Shown: piece by piece, positions 48,881-60,680 of the stretch
How positions within the stretch are numbered: position 1 is the stretch's first letter
How the letters are laid out: the number at the start of each line of letters is the position of its first letter
Source of the DNA: Apteryx mantelli
Lineage: Eukaryota; Chordata; Aves; Apterygiformes; Apterygidae
NCBI RefSeq assembly: GCF_036417845.1
Contig: NC_089980.1
Coordinates: 50,528,501-50,592,500 of the forward strand
Direction: 5' to 3'
Length of the DNA stretch: 64,000 nucleotides
Position numbers and translations under genes: made by a program
Notes under the pieces: model-generated
The model's database searches: none
Told to the model about the DNA's origin: nothing
Seen by the model: only the letters and a program-made list of their open reading frames with translations

Positions 48881-50100
48881 AATCATAGAATAATTCAGGT
48901 TGCAAGGGACCCCTGGAGGTCATCTGGTCCAATCCTCTGCTCAAAGCAGACCAATTAGACCAGATTGCGCAGGGCAGTGTCCATTCGAGTTTTGAATATC
49001 TCTGAAGATGGAGATTCCACAGCCTCTTCTGGTGCCTGTTCCAATATTTGACTACCTTCATGGTGGAGGAAAAAAAATTCTGGTGTCTAAGTGGAATTTC
49101 TTGTCCAGCTCGTGTCCGTATTCTCTTGTGCCTCTTATCCTATCACCACGCGCTTTTGAGAAGAGTCTGGCTCTATCTTCTGCATGCTCTCCCATTAGAT
49201 AGTTGAAGACAACAGAAAAATTTCTCCCCCGCCCCTTGACTTTCCTTTCTTAAGGGTGAACAAGCACAGTTCTCAGCCTCTCCTTGTACCTCATGTGCTC
49301 CAGGCTCCTGACTATCTTGGTGGCCTTCCACTGGATTTGTTACAGTGCATCTGTGTCTTTCTTGTATCAGGGAGCCCTAAACTGGACACAGTACTCCAGA
49401 TGCAGCTTTACAAGTGCTGAACAGAGGAAAAGAATTGCTTCCTTTGCCTGCTGACTACACTTTTAATATAGTATGCAGTTAGCCCCCTCTGCCATAAGGG
49501 TACACTGCTGACTCGTATGCAATTTGTTGTCCACCAAGACTCCTGCATCCTTTTCTGCAAAGCTACTGTCTAGCCTGTCAGCCTCCCTGCTTGTACTGTT
49601 GCATGGGGTTATTCCATGCTTGGTGAGGGACTTTATATTTGCCTTTGATCTTCATGGGGTTCCTGTCAGCCCATTTCTTGAGCCAGTCTGAATAGTAGCC
49701 CCGTCTTGTCCATTATGCTGCAAGTGACTCTGTGCAGGTCATTAATAAGATATTAAACAGTATTGACTCTGGTAGCAATCTTGGAGAGACTCCTGTATTA
49801 ACTGGTCGCCAGCTGGACTTTGTGTACTGACTACAGCCCTTTGAGACTAAAGGTTCAGCCAGTTTTCAACCCATCTTCTCATTTGCTTACCAGTGCACAT
49901 CTTGCTAATTTGTCTGTATGGATTATTTAGGGGATTGTCAGAGGCTTTCCTGAAGTCAAGCTATGCTCTCTTCTTGTCCACAGACCCAGTCATCTCATCA
50001 TACAAGATGATCAGGTTAGCGCAGCACAATTTGTTCTTGGTAAATCCAAGGTTTTTCCATATTGTTGTCCTTACCTGCCACCTTCCCTCTTGAAGAATGA
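48881..50100 (-). mobile_element. Old decayed CR1 LINE, 5'-truncated
   Basis: The minus strand matches the 3' third of CR1 with many substitutions and indels. The 3' end block is at 48881-48950 (AATCATAGAATAATTCAGG...GGTCATCTGGTCCAATCC on the plus strand). Recognisable stretches for the C-terminal region follow (ACTGGACACAGTACTCCAGATG, 49381-49402; GCATGGGGTTATTCCATGC, about 49601-49619), then the reverse transcriptase part (GTCCACAGACCCAGTCATCTCATCATACAAG, about 49976-50007, in part). All frames are broken. Alignment by eye suggests that roughly 40 bp covering the catalytic FADD box is missing near 49705-49730. The 5' edge is uncertain because similarity fades at about 50100. It is clearly older than the two young copies. 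Confidence 0.9.
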
Positions 50101-52722
50101 AAAGCTTGACCATTTGGCCTCTAAATGGCTCATTCCTGAGCTTGGTCTTCCTTTGACTGGGGGAGATGCTTGCGAGTTCCAGCTCTAAAAAGGAAGCTGA
50201 GGTGAAATCCTCCCCTGTACCTGCCCCTTAGCACACCCAGTTATTACTTTGACTGGATGACTCTGAAGACAAATTGTCTTCAGTTAGACTGACTTCATGT
50301 GGACTTTCTTTATTAACCTACTCTGGGAGATCTCACAGATCCTATTTGTAACTAACCTTTTTGTATTAGAGAAAGGAGTATCTGACAGTGGCAGTGCCAC
50401 TTTGAAACTCGAGTTGTTGACTAAGCTTCCTTATGTGCCAGAAGTTGTCTTTGGTTGCAAAGTTAGCTTAGCTTAACTTCCTCAAAGTTTACCTGGTTTC
50501 AGAAAGATGGCCACTCTGTGAAAGAATAATGGAGCTTAGCTGAGCAGAGTAAACGGTGTTGAATTTGTAGTTCATTTTGAGTTTGTATTTGGTTTCTAGA
50601 CTGGGTGTCCTAACCTAAGAAATGTTTTGGGGCTAGACAGGGAGTGAGAGCTCAGAACTGCCTTGACTTACTACTCTATTTGCAGAGTGAAAATAGGCTT
50701 TGTTTTACATGCAACCTTGGGCGAGATTTGCTGTGACTCATTTTTTTGCATATGTAATGCATATGTAATGGGCATTAGTGAGATTCTTATCAGGATTGTG
50801 AGGATATATCCAATAAAGATGATAAAATGTACATATGGTCAAGTGGTGAACCATATGAATACTTTAGATAAATAATAATGTAACATTTTTCATTTCAGCT
50901 TCCAGAATGGATAGTACACTGGCAATTTAAGATGCAATTCCATGCATGTCTCATCTGCCATAGTGGCAGGTTGCTATTGAGAAGTGATGCCCAGCTTCCT
51001 GAGTTCCAGGGTCCACCACCTTCTTCGTACTGGTGATGGTGTGGTCAGAGGCTGAGCTGTTTGACTTGTTGATTTTTACAGAAAATTCCATGCCTCTCCT
51101 CCCAAATGAAATGCTAGCTTTCTGTCAGGTGAGCTAATTCATCAATCATGTTGATGCAGGGTGAGCCAGGTTTGATGTGGGGGAGGGAGTAGGAACATGA
51201 GGAGAAGAGGAAGGGAGCTGATCAGAAACATCCCTCTTGGTGTTTGCTGTCCTCTGGGTTGGTTAAAGTGCAAAACAAAATAACATCTTTGGGGATGCAT
51301 TTGGCTTCATCGTGGCCCCTTTTAGGCAGAGCATCCTTTCTAGGCCTTCATCTCTTTCAGAGTAAGAACCCAGACTGCTAGGGCCCAAGGCTGCAGACTG
51401 TTGCGATACACAGTATCTGAGGAGGGGTTACTTCAATTAACTGTAGCTTTGTCTCATGTCAATGTCAACATTAACCTTTATCCAGCCAGCTTTCAGAAAG
51501 CAAAATTCTAAGCATTCATAAGCATTACAGAGAGAATATTTTCCAAAATAACAAGAATATATTATTTCTCTAGACTGGCCTTCTGTTTTCTAGGTAGGAC
51601 TCCAGCTTGCTTGGACGTTCTTAGATTTAGAATATACATCCTCACTGCCTTGCAGAAAATGAGGCCAAGAGCAAACAGAAGTGTATCATCAAATTGCTGA
51701 TAGGTGGAAGCTCAAATGCTATCCTGTAGTGAATTATGTGTTAGCATTTTGGTAGGGCTCCTTCTTAGACTTGTTTGTCTGAGTGCGGGGTCTTTTGTCT
51801 GCATGGAAGGTGAATTTAAGCTCAAGGATGGGCTTTGTCCTGAGTTTGAAAAGCAGTATTAGTAAGAACAATTAGTAATAAAACTTCTTTCAGAGAATCT
51901 TAATGTCAGTATATGCCACTTCAGATTTTTTGTCTTCAATCTTCTAAAATACCAATTCAGCTATTGTTTCCTCTTAGGAGGAGTGAAACTTCAAGCGGCA
52001 TTTGTTACCAGACTTTTGTTTGTTTAGGTTTGTATTGTTAGTATGAATTCCTAATGTTATTCATAAGTCACTTCATTTCCTGTAGAAAATGTTTCTTATC
52101 TGGCTCCTTTAAGGAGTGTAATCATTAAAACACACAGACAGATACACATGACACATACATTGCTATAACACTTTTATAGCATGACTGCTCTTTGCTTACT
52201 CTGTGTAGCCATACCTTTTCACAGCAAGTTAGGAGACTTATTCTCAAATATTTGAAAAAGAAGTGCAAAATGTTATTGAAGACAGAGGAAGAAAAGACTT
52301 GTGTCAAGGACTGTGAATCTGCTGAAACAGTGAACACTTTCAATAATGCTTCAGTGGTGTACAGTCTTAAGAACATCAGGTGGAAAAGATGATGTAGAAA
52401 TGCAAAATCCTGATTTGCTGGCTCTAACTATTAAGAATTTCATTCACCCCTCTAAAAACATATATTTAGACTCCTCCAGAAACTGAGAAATGCAGATGTA
52501 TTGCAATTGTTGTTCTTTCTTATATTTGAGAATAAAGGGAATTGTGTAAACATCTCTCTGGAGCACATAGGCTAACCTCTGAACTATTCTCTAATTTAAT
52601 ACCATATGAGAAAATATTGAACACAGCCAAAGCTTTGTTCATGGGTTCTGCTCATGGAATGAACAGTGTAAAATATGCTTATTTTGCTCAGTATCTTTCT
52701 TAGAAATTCCTGAAGGGAATCC

Positions 52723-52742
52723 CGGGGGGGGGAGGGGGGGAG
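52723..52742 (+). repeat. Poly-G run
   Basis: CC followed by about nine Gs, one A and about eight Gs. It is prone to replication and sequencing length error and could form G-quadruplex structures. Confidence 0.8.
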
Positions 52743-53096
52743 GAGTGTAAGAGGAATATAGAAACCTGGGGTCTGAGGAGGAAGGAAGTTGAAGGCAAGT
52801 TTGGGGAAAGAGCTCCTGCAGATGGGTTCACTTCTGTGCCTGGAGCTTATAGGCTTCATCTTTTTCAATAGTTGAGCATCATGCACTGCTATGTACTGTC
52901 CCCTTGAGTCGGTCACTTGTGTAATATTAATGTGAGAAAAATCTTGCTAGTCAGTTTCACCCTGCTTATTCAGGGAATTTCAGTTTTGGGCAGCTTGGTT
53001 GTTTCCGTTCCCTGAAGGCATCTGGGTGCAAACCCAAACTGCCGTGCCAGGATGAGGGGTATTTGCCGTATCAGCACGTAGTGAGGAGGAGTCTGG

Positions 53097-53207
53097 CTGC
53101 CAGCCTGAGGAAGCTGGTACTGTGAGGACAGGTAACATACTGAAGCGCTGCCAGCCTGAGGAAGCTGGTACTGTGAGGACAGGTAACATACTGAAGCACT
53201 GCCAGCC
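53097..53207. repeat. 51-bp tandem duplication (2.2 copies)
   Basis: Copy one is 53097-53147 and copy two 53148-53198. They differ at a single base (the last, G versus A). A 9-nt start of a third copy follows to 53207. The period is divisible by three, so an antisense frame (52970-53302) reads a 17-residue repeat across it, but that frame has no other gene-like feature. The near identity shows a recent duplication or ongoing minisatellite turnover. Confidence 0.95.
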
Positions 53208-56200
53208 CATGCGGTGGGGTCATCACTGTTACTGCCTTGTGGACTTCGTGTGCCTCTTCCCCCCCACCCCGCCCCATCTGGAATGGGACCTGCAGCTTGC
53301 AATAAGCATTAAATCAAATGCTCAGTGAAACTGAGCACAGCGTGGCATGTGGAAGTTCAAATATATAGCTGCGTTTGTGCTCGACCAAATCTATAAAAAT
53401 AAAACAACTAATCATTTCACTTTTCTCAAGTAACTGGAGTAATTATTTAGAACAACAAGCAGTCTTTGTCAAATAGTTATTAACACCTTTGGTTACATAT
53501 CTATGCAACTTTAAAAATGTTTTTTTTTGTGAAATTATAGCCTACATATGCAAACAACGTAACACAAAGACCTATTAACGAATAGCTATTGCAGTGGTGC
53601 AAAACTACTGAAAAGGAATGCATGTAATAGATATATTCTGTACAACTCTTTCTCAGAATGTAAAGGTTGATTTGCAGGGAAATGTGAAGATTAAAAAGAA
53701 AAATGGTGTAATAAGGTAGTGTATATACTTGCCATCACCTTTTATAACATATGTTTGTAATTGGATCACTGGAAACAGGCCACAAAATATATTATTTTCT
53801 TAAGTAAATCACAGAAAACACGAGTGGAAGGAACATGAAGAGTTCACATAGTACATGCTTATGCCCCAAGGCGGTATTAACTGTAACTAAGTGTAATAAT
53901 TACAGATGATGTTACCTTTTAAGCTTCAGGATAAAGAATGAAAATAAGTGGCTACTGGTATGAAAATATTTAGAACTTACAATTCTGTCTTGCATTTTCC
54001 CTTTCCAGAATTATGACCATTTTATCTAGTCTTTTTCATTACAGTTTGTATAAAGAAATGAAATAACATTGTTTACAAATTTACCATGTCCCTGTGGTTT
54101 ATTAATGCATGTTTTTTTATGCTTAGGTTTACTGTTTTATCTTCAACTAAGTTGAAGGAGTTCAGTTCAAAGAAAGTGCTGCTGCTTGTACACAAATGTA
54201 ACCTGCAGTATAATTGCATTAGGATTATGAAACAAAGCAGGTGCACAGATTTTCTCTCATAGAATATAATGTAAGCTTACCCTAACTGTTGATGTGTTTT
54301 TCTGGTAGGTTGCCTAATCTTCCTGTCTCCTTGTGCCTGTTTATTTCTCTGGGACATAATCCAAAACCATTGAAAAGTTGCTGTTGATTCCAGTGAACTT
54401 GGGATCAAGGTCTTAAAATTCTCAGTTTTAAGCTCTGCAGAAAGAAATGTTGATGGCTTATGCAGTGCTGATTACTCTGAAGACCTTGTTTTGAGGTCTT
54501 TAGGCTGTGCTTCATTAATAGTTGTATATTTAGCACAGATACTGACTTGTCTTAAAGTCCTGTAGCCTGATATAGTTTTAAATATTGAGGCTATTTTTGT
54601 GAAGTAGATTGTAATGTTGTATTAAATTGCTTGAGTTTTTTTTTTAAATTTAAACATTAATGTGCAGCCATATGCTTGTGGTATATGTTTTCTTCTGTAG
54701 TAAAAAGAAGAAAAGCTGTATAATAACCTCACGTAACTAAATGATGTTTTGCAGAAAATAAATATTTATCTTTTGCACTTTGTCCATCATGAAATGCATT
54801 TTGATCCAAGCAGGACATGTAGTTTTAAATACCTTTGGGAATAAGCAGTGCACTTCTGTGAGTGTGCATGCTGACACAAGCAAGTACTATTTCATGATTT
54901 AAAAAAAGAAAAGGTGACAAAGATCAACTGCTCTGCCTTCCTACCACCTCTTCCAAACACCTACCTTGAGCTCATGGGGTGATTTACTGTTTAGGTTCTG
55001 CACTGCTTGTCATCTGGGGTCCAGTGTTTTCAGTGCCTGCAGATTAGGGGTGCTGCAGAGTAGGCAGTCATCGTGCAGTATGTGAGGGACAGTATAAATC
55101 AGAGTGTATTCAGAGAACCACTGAGAGGACTGCCCTCGTATTCCTCAGCCAGATAATTCTATTGTGGGGGGTTTTTTTGTTTTGGAAAACTGGAGTTACT
55201 GAGTCAACATTTTTCAGTCAGATAGATGCTGAAAAAGCAACTTTATTGGTTTTTAAAGAATCATTATCTATCAGCAATTCAGTTTTTGTCTAAATAAGAC
55301 TGGGGACTAGGTAAAATGTATGAATACAGTAATTCGTAGGATGGTTGACTGCTCAGCTTGGGTGATAGATTACAACAAGTGTGCTTTGCTTACGAAGCCT
55401 GTGAAGGCATGTAGGCATCTTTGGTCAATATTTTGGTTCTGATAGCAGTGAAGGTGCAGAGGCATGGCTGTGAGGCTACAGTGTAAATAAGTATCCAGAG
55501 ACTTGGACTGGATAGATTAGACTTGGCTTCATAGATCGTTGAGACCAAGCTGATCAGGTTCCAGGCTCACTGTGTGATTGAGTTGTATTTTGTAAATGCA
55601 ATATGGATGTATACTAGTCCTGTGAGAGTGGAATTACTTGTTTGAGAGCACATAGAGAAAGTTGGAGGTTATACTCATATTTTTAACAGCATTATTACTG
55701 TATAATGTGGATAGTGTTCTCTACTGAGATTAGGGCCTCTTGTGCTGTGCAGTGTACAAAGAGAGTGAGAGACAGGTCTTTCCCAAAAGCTAAGGAGAGG
55801 AAATAAAGGCACAAAATGACAATTTGTCTTGTTCAGTTATTGGTTTAGCAGAGGATTGAAATTAGTTCTCTGCCTCCCAGATCAGTGTTCTAGCCACTAT
55901 ATTTCAATTTTTGGCTTGTCTTTTTTAATTGTGAGTGTCTCTAAAATGAGACACCCTGGCCCCGATTTTCACCTGTCCCTGGCACTTGCACAGACTGTCT
56001 ACATTAGCAAATAGTGCAGAGTAATAGAAGCAGATCTGTAGAGCAAAATATTTAGTGCTGTAGACTGAGTGTCGATAAGATACATGTTTGGGAGGTTTAA
56101 ACAGGATTAGCTCTGGTCTGGTTCCATTTATTGAACGTCTATTAGCAGTTGTTGAGTATTAGTTGCACTCCCGAAACAAGTCTGCAGGTTTCATTTAGTC

Positions 56201-56269
56201 CAGGTAAGTCCAATTTGCTTATTCCTAGACCATTCCAAGAAAAAAAACTAAGTGGAGGTGGTCAGGAGA

Positions 56270-56299
56270 CTTGCTTCAAAAGTATGGTTTTGAAGCAAG
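56270..56299. repeat. Perfect 12-bp hairpin
   Basis: Arms 56270-56281 and 56288-56299 are exact reverse complements (CTTGCTTCAAAA) with a 6-nt loop. Function unknown; it could be a chance palindrome in AT-rich DNA. Confidence 0.75.
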
Positions 56300-56710
56300 C
56301 TAAAATACTAATGTAGACACACTCATCATATAGCCAAACATATATGCTCTTCAGAATAACAAAATAGGGCTAAAGTTTGTGTATTAGCCCTCATAATTGC
56401 ACTTCATAGAGTTGAAGTTTTGGTTCTTGGGTGTTTGGAGGTGTTCTTGTGTTTGTGTTTTCTTTTCCTATACAAATAGATTCAACTTTCTTCTCAAATC
56501 AAGCCTGAATTAGCTAGAGGTTCTCCAGCGTTTAGAGGCGTCAGCAAAACTTTGACAATACCCTGTTGAAAGTAGCTAAAAGAGATTTGTAAAGAGAGTT
56601 TATTCAAGTATAACTACTTTTCAAGACTGCTTTTCGTGAAGGAATCTGCTCCTTTACTGTTGAAACTAAGAGCAAACCCAAACCGTAAAGTTTTTTTTTT
56701 TTCTTTTTAA

Positions 56711-56953
56711 TTACGAAGAAGGAAAACATAGAGATCCTTTCCGATGGTATTGTGCGTACTGTGGAATGTAGCCCTGGGAAGAGAAGTGAAAAGGTGTGTT
56801 TCTCATAGTTGCAGTCTGGGAAACCAGAAAGTCCCCAAAAGCCAGGGTAATGTAGCTGTAGAGTAGAATAAAGACGAAGTAGAGAAGAAGTGCCAGCCAC
56901 ATACCTCCAAATATTAAGAGATCTTTGATCTGGAAAATGTAAGTGTTCAACAT
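56711..56953 (-). CDS. Unrecognised 80-aa antisense frame with one membrane segment
   Basis: From ATG at 56951-56953 (context CGGCCATGT) to TAA. The first half holds a long hydrophobic stretch, DLLIFGGMWLALLLYFVFIL and on to about residue 39, which would span a membrane. The C-terminal half is polar and aromatic (ending GYIPQYAQYHRKGSLCFPSS). An in-frame ATG lies 13 codons further upstream (56990-56992). I do not recognise the protein. For a gene: the clean hydrophobic-then-polar layout. Against: no promoter, splice signal or polyadenylation signal is evident, and T-rich DNA readily yields hydrophobic codons by chance. It might also be a decayed retrocopy. Treat as a candidate only. Confidence 0.2.
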   Translation of the reverse strand: MLNTYIFQIKDLLIFGGMWLALLLYFVFILLYSYITLAFGDFLVSQTATMRNTPFHFSSQGYIPQYAQYHRKGSLCFPSS

Positions 56954-59900
56954 GGCCGAAATATATTTGGTATGTAATAATTTGCAAGGCATTCTTCTTA
57001 GTCTGTGTATTTTTTTTTCCCTTTCCCTGCAATTTGAAACCCAGTAATTCTAAACAGGAGATTTAAACTGCCTCTTCAGGAATGCACTGGATTTGTGAGT
57101 CAGTACCAGGAAGCAACAGTGCTGTAATTTAATTGCAAAATTTCAGAAAGAGAAAGGAGTTGGCCATTGCTCAGCAGAGTTTTGTGTATCAGCTGGGAAA
57201 GCGTTTTCTTAGAGTTTTGCACGTAAGCAAATGGCATCAGGTTTTCATTAATGTGAAGGGTATTGGCTTTGTCATCCAAAGAGCCATTGCCCATAGGAAA
57301 AATGGGAGAGGCTTAAGACTTTTTTCTGTGATGTGTGGGGTTCCCTCTGTATATTCCTCAGCCCTTAGTTTTTTCGAAAGTGATTTTCTCCTGATGGTTT
57401 AGGCTCATGCTCTTCATTACATCAAGGCCTTATTTTTCAGTTTCATAAACAAGTGAAACAGCTGAAACTGCTGTTGCAGCACGTGATACACTGGCAAAGA
57501 ATTTGGCCAAAAAAGAATACCCAGGTCTTGAATTGGCTCTTGGGACTAATTTGAAATACCTTAAAGTCATTAGATGATTAAACCGTTAATGAACCTAAGC
57601 TGTGCCTTCAGTTCAGCTTGTCCGGTAATAAGTTCATTAAGTTATTCATTACCCAACATTAAATTTCTGAGCAGTAGCTTTCAGCAACACTGCAAAAACG
57701 TGAGTATTAATCTAAATTACTATAAATGTCTGTTATTCGTTTCTTCCTCTGCCAGTGCAGTATAATGACTGTACAGGCCAGGCACATGTTATAGTCTTGC
57801 TCTGTTTTGTGCTTCCGCATATAGTGTTTTTAAATCTCTACTCAAGCACTGTTTGGCTGTCCAGTCACTTCCTGATAGCCTGGAGAATATAGCTTCCAAC
57901 CAGATGACCATCTTTTGTCTGGTAGATGTGCGCAGATAAATACAGCTTCTTTTTTCCTGCTGCCTTATTGCTATTTCATTTCCAAAGCCAGTGGTGTTTT
58001 GGATGCAAATAGCAAAGCTCAGAATATTCATGTGTTACTTTACATCTGGTTTTAGATCATTTACTCTCCATATTGTCCTTTGAATTACCATCAACTCTAT
58101 CTTTGGCTCAGGGAGATAACAACATTGTCCCTCATGTTGAGGCTTTGCAAGTGCATAAAGCTGCCCATGTTGTTCAGCTTGCTGCCCTCTTTTCTCCTGA
58201 AATGAAAGTCAGCTTTGTTCCAAAACACTTAATATAAATATAAATCATTTGCAGACCTGTGGTGGGAAGCAATGTGGGCTCCAAGGCCATATTTTATGAG
58301 CCCATTAGGTCAAAATTATATCTAAACCAGCAGTTTTTTGATCTGTTTGCATGCATATTTGCTTTGAAGCCTGTGGCTGTTGGACTGGCAGTTCTGTCCA
58401 TCTCTCTATAGAGTGAGATAACCTTTCTCTCACCAGCTTTTTTATTTTAAAACCATTGATTTTCAAAGTTTGTCACTAAGCAAGACTCTTGACTTCACTT
58501 TTCTATAGACAGGAGCCCCCACACTACTTAGGACAATGGTCTTTCCTTAAATGGACTTCTCTTAAGTTTGGTAAAACCAGTGAAAGGCACCTTTTCTGTT
58601 GATCTCACAATATTTCCTCACAGTTAGCTTTGGGCAAAGCTCAGCTGCACTGTCCCTCTATCTTTGAGGAAAACAGCCTGTCCCTTAAATCATTTTTTTC
58701 TTCTTTCCACCTTGGAGAGGATTTTGTTCAAAGGAGTTGGCTCAGAAGTTGTGCTTTTTTTTCTAGAAGCCTTTCAAAGGTATTATCACTAAAATCAATT
58801 CTTCACTGTTCTTCTTACTAGTACACTTAGCTGCAAGTGGACCAGACTATGATCCGCTGCCACCATCAATTTTTCAGATATGCTGTCATTTCTAGGGTCA
58901 GTTTCTGTTCAGCTGTCTGACTGCTTGCTGTGTCCCTTCCCAAGATGTTACCAGGTTTTGCAGTCCATTGTTTCTGAAAATGTTCTCATAATCCCTCACT
59001 TTTTCAGAAAGTCATTTTCTCAGAGCACTGAGAAAGCCTTTGGAGTATGGAAGTGTTTGTCCCTGCTGATCTTTACTATTTTGAGTGGCCCTGTTAATCT
59101 GGGCTCTAATGCTGGTTAACACTTGGGTTTTTTCTTTGATTTTGTTTGTTTGTTTGTTTGTTTTAGGTGGTTCTTTCTGGGTCTCTTCTTTACCGCTTTC
59201 TTGACTTTTTGCAGTATCTGTAGTACACCTACATGTGGCTACTTAATAACATCTATTTGCTATTGCTCTTTTATTTTGCCTTTGGGTAGGCTGTGAGACT
59301 GTTCTGTGATGCCTAGAACTTCTTTTGGTGACTCATCTGACTGTCCTGTTGGACTCAGTCCTGGGCTGAATCCCACAGTATTTTATTTCCTTATTCCTTT
59401 AAGCCTATCACTGTTTCCACATTTTATCTTCACAGTTCATCTTTCTCACAGAGATTATACTGGGCAGAATGGTAGCTGATGGGATGGCAGATCCAGGTGC
59501 CTATTGACATTAAGGTATTCCTTGCTGCTGCTGTTGTAGTATCATGGCAAAGGTAATCCTAACCTCGCCAATGTCGCTCAGCGCTCTGCAAGTCTGTTTC
59601 TTGGTCAGCTGGTGCTGGAGTGGCATAGTGCATGGACTTTGCAAGCTTTCACAAATCTGTAGCAGACATTTGCCTTCTTAATTTCTTGCTCATGGCCTAT
59701 TTGGAGATGTGTTTAATCAGTGCCACCTCCTTCCCTTGGCCTTCCCATGTCTGGTATCTGAACAAATGCTGTTCAGAAATGAAGTTCAGCTACTTTTCAG
59801 TTCTCTCTTAGAATCACTTCCTTTCCCAAGGACCAGGTGGAGAGGCTCATATGTTTTTTATGTAGTTGTCACTGAGCTAGTTACATTGGAACAATTTGAT

Positions 59901-60664
59901 GTTTTCATGGCCCTGCTGCTTGGGATTGTGCCACCATGTCTGTCAGGTACTGTGTTGTCACCCCTGACCATGATCCTTGGTCATCTGATGCTTTCCTCTG
60001 CATTGTCTTCACCATATGATTTTGTAGTAGTACCCTGTGACTGCCTCTGGGCTTCCTCTGGCATTTTCCTGAGCCATCCTGCTCTAGCATGTGTTTCTGT
60101 TATCTGACACCAGCTTTCTGATGGCAGCTTTGGCATAACTTTGTGATCAAGACAGTCACAGGCTTAGGCGACCCTCATGTGTGGTAGCCCTGTGGTCACA
60201 CTGAGCCCGGGCGATCTCCTCGGGTGCCACTCTTGGACTTCTCAGCTTAGTGGCGGCCACTTTGGTCTTTCTGCTGCTTCTTTCCTCTTCCGGCCAAGAT
60301 TGAGATTGGCATCAGCAGACCTCTGCAGCAGAATTAAATGTCTGTTATAATCCAGGAAAATTATATTATGTATAATTTCACATGGAAACAAAACTGAGTT
60401 ACATCAACACAGCTAATGTTGTTACATAGGAGACCAAATACATTAATAATGATTAGCTGTTTTTAAAATTGGCTATTTTTCAGTATAAACATTACGTAGA
60501 CTTTTTGTATAAAAATCTGTTTTAATAAATAGTCAATAGCGTATATCGTGATCATTCTTGCTTAGCTTAATCAAGTTAATTCAAGTGCTTGTTACAAGGT
60601 AATGGCATACTTCTGCTTTTTGTATTTATTCTGCTCCCGGAGAATTGGGCCCTTGCGGTACTGT

Positions 60665-60680
60665 ACCTCCCCCTAGTGGT
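60665..60680 (-). promoter_or_regulatory. CTCF-like motif
   Basis: On the minus strand ACCACTAGGGGGAGGT closely resembles the core CTCF motif (CCACYAGGGGGCGC type). It sits in a short patch that is richer in GC and CpG than its surroundings. Such matches occur often by chance, so binding is only a possibility. Confidence 0.3.

Larger units (their letters stand above)
50101..56269 (+). other. PLD5 intron 1, mostly featureless
   Basis: AT-rich intronic DNA without a recognised exon. It includes an 11-bp tandem (GCATATGTAAT) near 50747-50768, a G-rich run at 52723-52740 and the 51-bp tandem duplication at 53097-53207. Open frames are short or repetitive and not gene-like. Confidence 0.55.

Noticed and set aside
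52970..53302. 110-codon antisense frame with a 17-residue repeat
   Set aside because: The repetition comes from the 51-bp tandem duplication. No start context, splice site or domain supports a gene.
59709..60107. 132-codon plus-strand frame with hydrophobic stretches
   Set aside because: The hydrophobicity follows from T-rich DNA. No signal, domain or splice evidence was seen.
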